DNA of 6,699 bases. Source: Verrucomicrobiales bacterium. Lineage in GTDB: Bacteria; Verrucomicrobiota; Verrucomicrobiia; Limisphaerales; UBA1100. The position numbers were made by a program, and so were the translations under genes. Below the pieces are notes generated by a model. That model searched no databases and was not told the origin of the DNA. It saw only the letters and a program-made list of their open reading frames with translations. Within the stretch, counting starts at the first letter, position 1. Every line of letters begins with the position of its first letter. Location: positions 15,634 through 22,332 of the forward strand of contig PBFV01000037.1 in NCBI GenBank assembly GCA_002718935.1, written 5' to 3'. Of the stretch, positions 6,477 to 6,699 are shown piece after piece.

Positions 6477-6699
6477 ATTTCATCAAGATTGGGGGGGCGC
6501 GGGAGCATAACCTCAAAAACCTTTCCCTGAGCATTCCGCGCAATCAATTGGTGGTGGTCACCGGGCTGAGCGGCTCGGGGAAATCCTCGCTGGCATTTGA
6601 TACCATTTATGCGGAGGGCCAGCGTAAATATGTCGAGTCACTTTCCGCCTATGCGCGCCAGTTCCTCGATCAAATGCAGAAACCAGAGCTGGATTTCAT
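6473..6699 (+). CDS. uvrA: UvrA, excinuclease ABC subunit A, N-terminal part (3' end outside window)
   Basis: UvrA is the DNA damage sensor ATPase of nucleotide excision repair. It works in the cytoplasm as a dimer that loads UvrB. The visible 75 codons are unmistakable: [14 protein letters not shown], the Walker A motif GLSGSGKS (nt 6563-6586), then [20 protein letters not shown] and [14 protein letters not shown]. Full UvrA is about 940 residues, so most of the gene is missing. The GTG start at 6473 puts the Walker A lysine at residue 37, the same as in E. coli UvrA, and gives the natural-looking N-terminus MNFIKI. Alternatives are ATG 6467 (two residues longer, no upstream Shine-Dalgarno) and a non-canonical ATC at 6482. 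The frame is closed upstream by a TGA at 6452. The gene lies about 60 bases after the giant pseudopilin-like gene and is probably driven by the promoter in that gap. Confidence 0.97.
   Translation, partial: MNFIKIGGAREHNLKNLSLSIPRNQLVVVTGLSGSGKSSLAFDTIYAEGQRKYVESLSAYARQFLDQMQKPELDF

Noticed and set aside
6491..6497. Run of seven G near the uvrA start as a phase-variable tract or sequencing error
   Set aside because: The UvrA frame reads correctly through it ([10 protein letters not shown]), and seven G is short for phase variation.
6451..6510. Short upstream reading frame ATGATG...TAA overlapping the uvrA start
   Set aside because: It lies at or before the predicted transcription start and encodes only 19 residues with no sign of selection.
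1..6699. CRISPR array, tRNA, rRNA, insertion sequence or attachment site
   Set aside because: No regularly spaced repeats, RNA gene signatures, transposase motifs or terminal inverted repeats were seen on either strand.

Overview
The window looks like a piece of a chromosome from the Verrucomicrobia or a close relative in the PVC group. This is inferred from the protein content, not from a marker gene. The first two genes resemble the large pseudopilin gene cassettes known from that phylum (the 'Verru_Chthon cassette' families). All genes are on the + strand and coding density is very high.

Layout. (1) Positions 2-697 hold the 3' end of a gene whose reading frame runs off the left edge. It resembles the C-terminal part of a GspJ-like or Verru_Chthon cassette C-like pseudopilin. 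(2) Positions 697-6408 hold one very large gene of 1,903 codons, coupled to the first through a TGATG stop/start overlap. Its product starts with a prepilin-type leader and a single hydrophobic helix of the GspK/PilX kind, without Glu at +5. It continues as a giant extracytoplasmic mosaic. The recognisable parts are a small beta module (about residues 228-288), two matching 'H-x-L-x-x-G-D' modules (519-583 and 1541-1605), a concanavalin/LamG-like jelly-roll domain holding five of the protein's six cysteines (about 879-1038), and a C-terminal part with signatures seen in large verrucomicrobial pseudopilin-associated proteins. (3) Positions 6409-6472 are a short intergenic gap. It contains a good sigma70-type promoter (TTGTCA, 17 bp, TATGAT) with a perfect inverted repeat in its spacer. 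(4) From about 6473 to the right edge lies the start of uvrA, the nucleotide excision repair ATPase, cut by the window end.

How the genes fit together. The first two genes appear to be the end of a pseudopilin operon whose earlier members lie to the left. The giant protein is a plausible tip or surface-display component, with an inner-membrane helix that a prepilin peptidase could process and a long secreted body carrying binding-type domains. That role is inference. uvrA is an unrelated housekeeping gene that probably has its own promoter. The main points of interest are the domain architecture of the giant protein and the unusual start region of uvrA.
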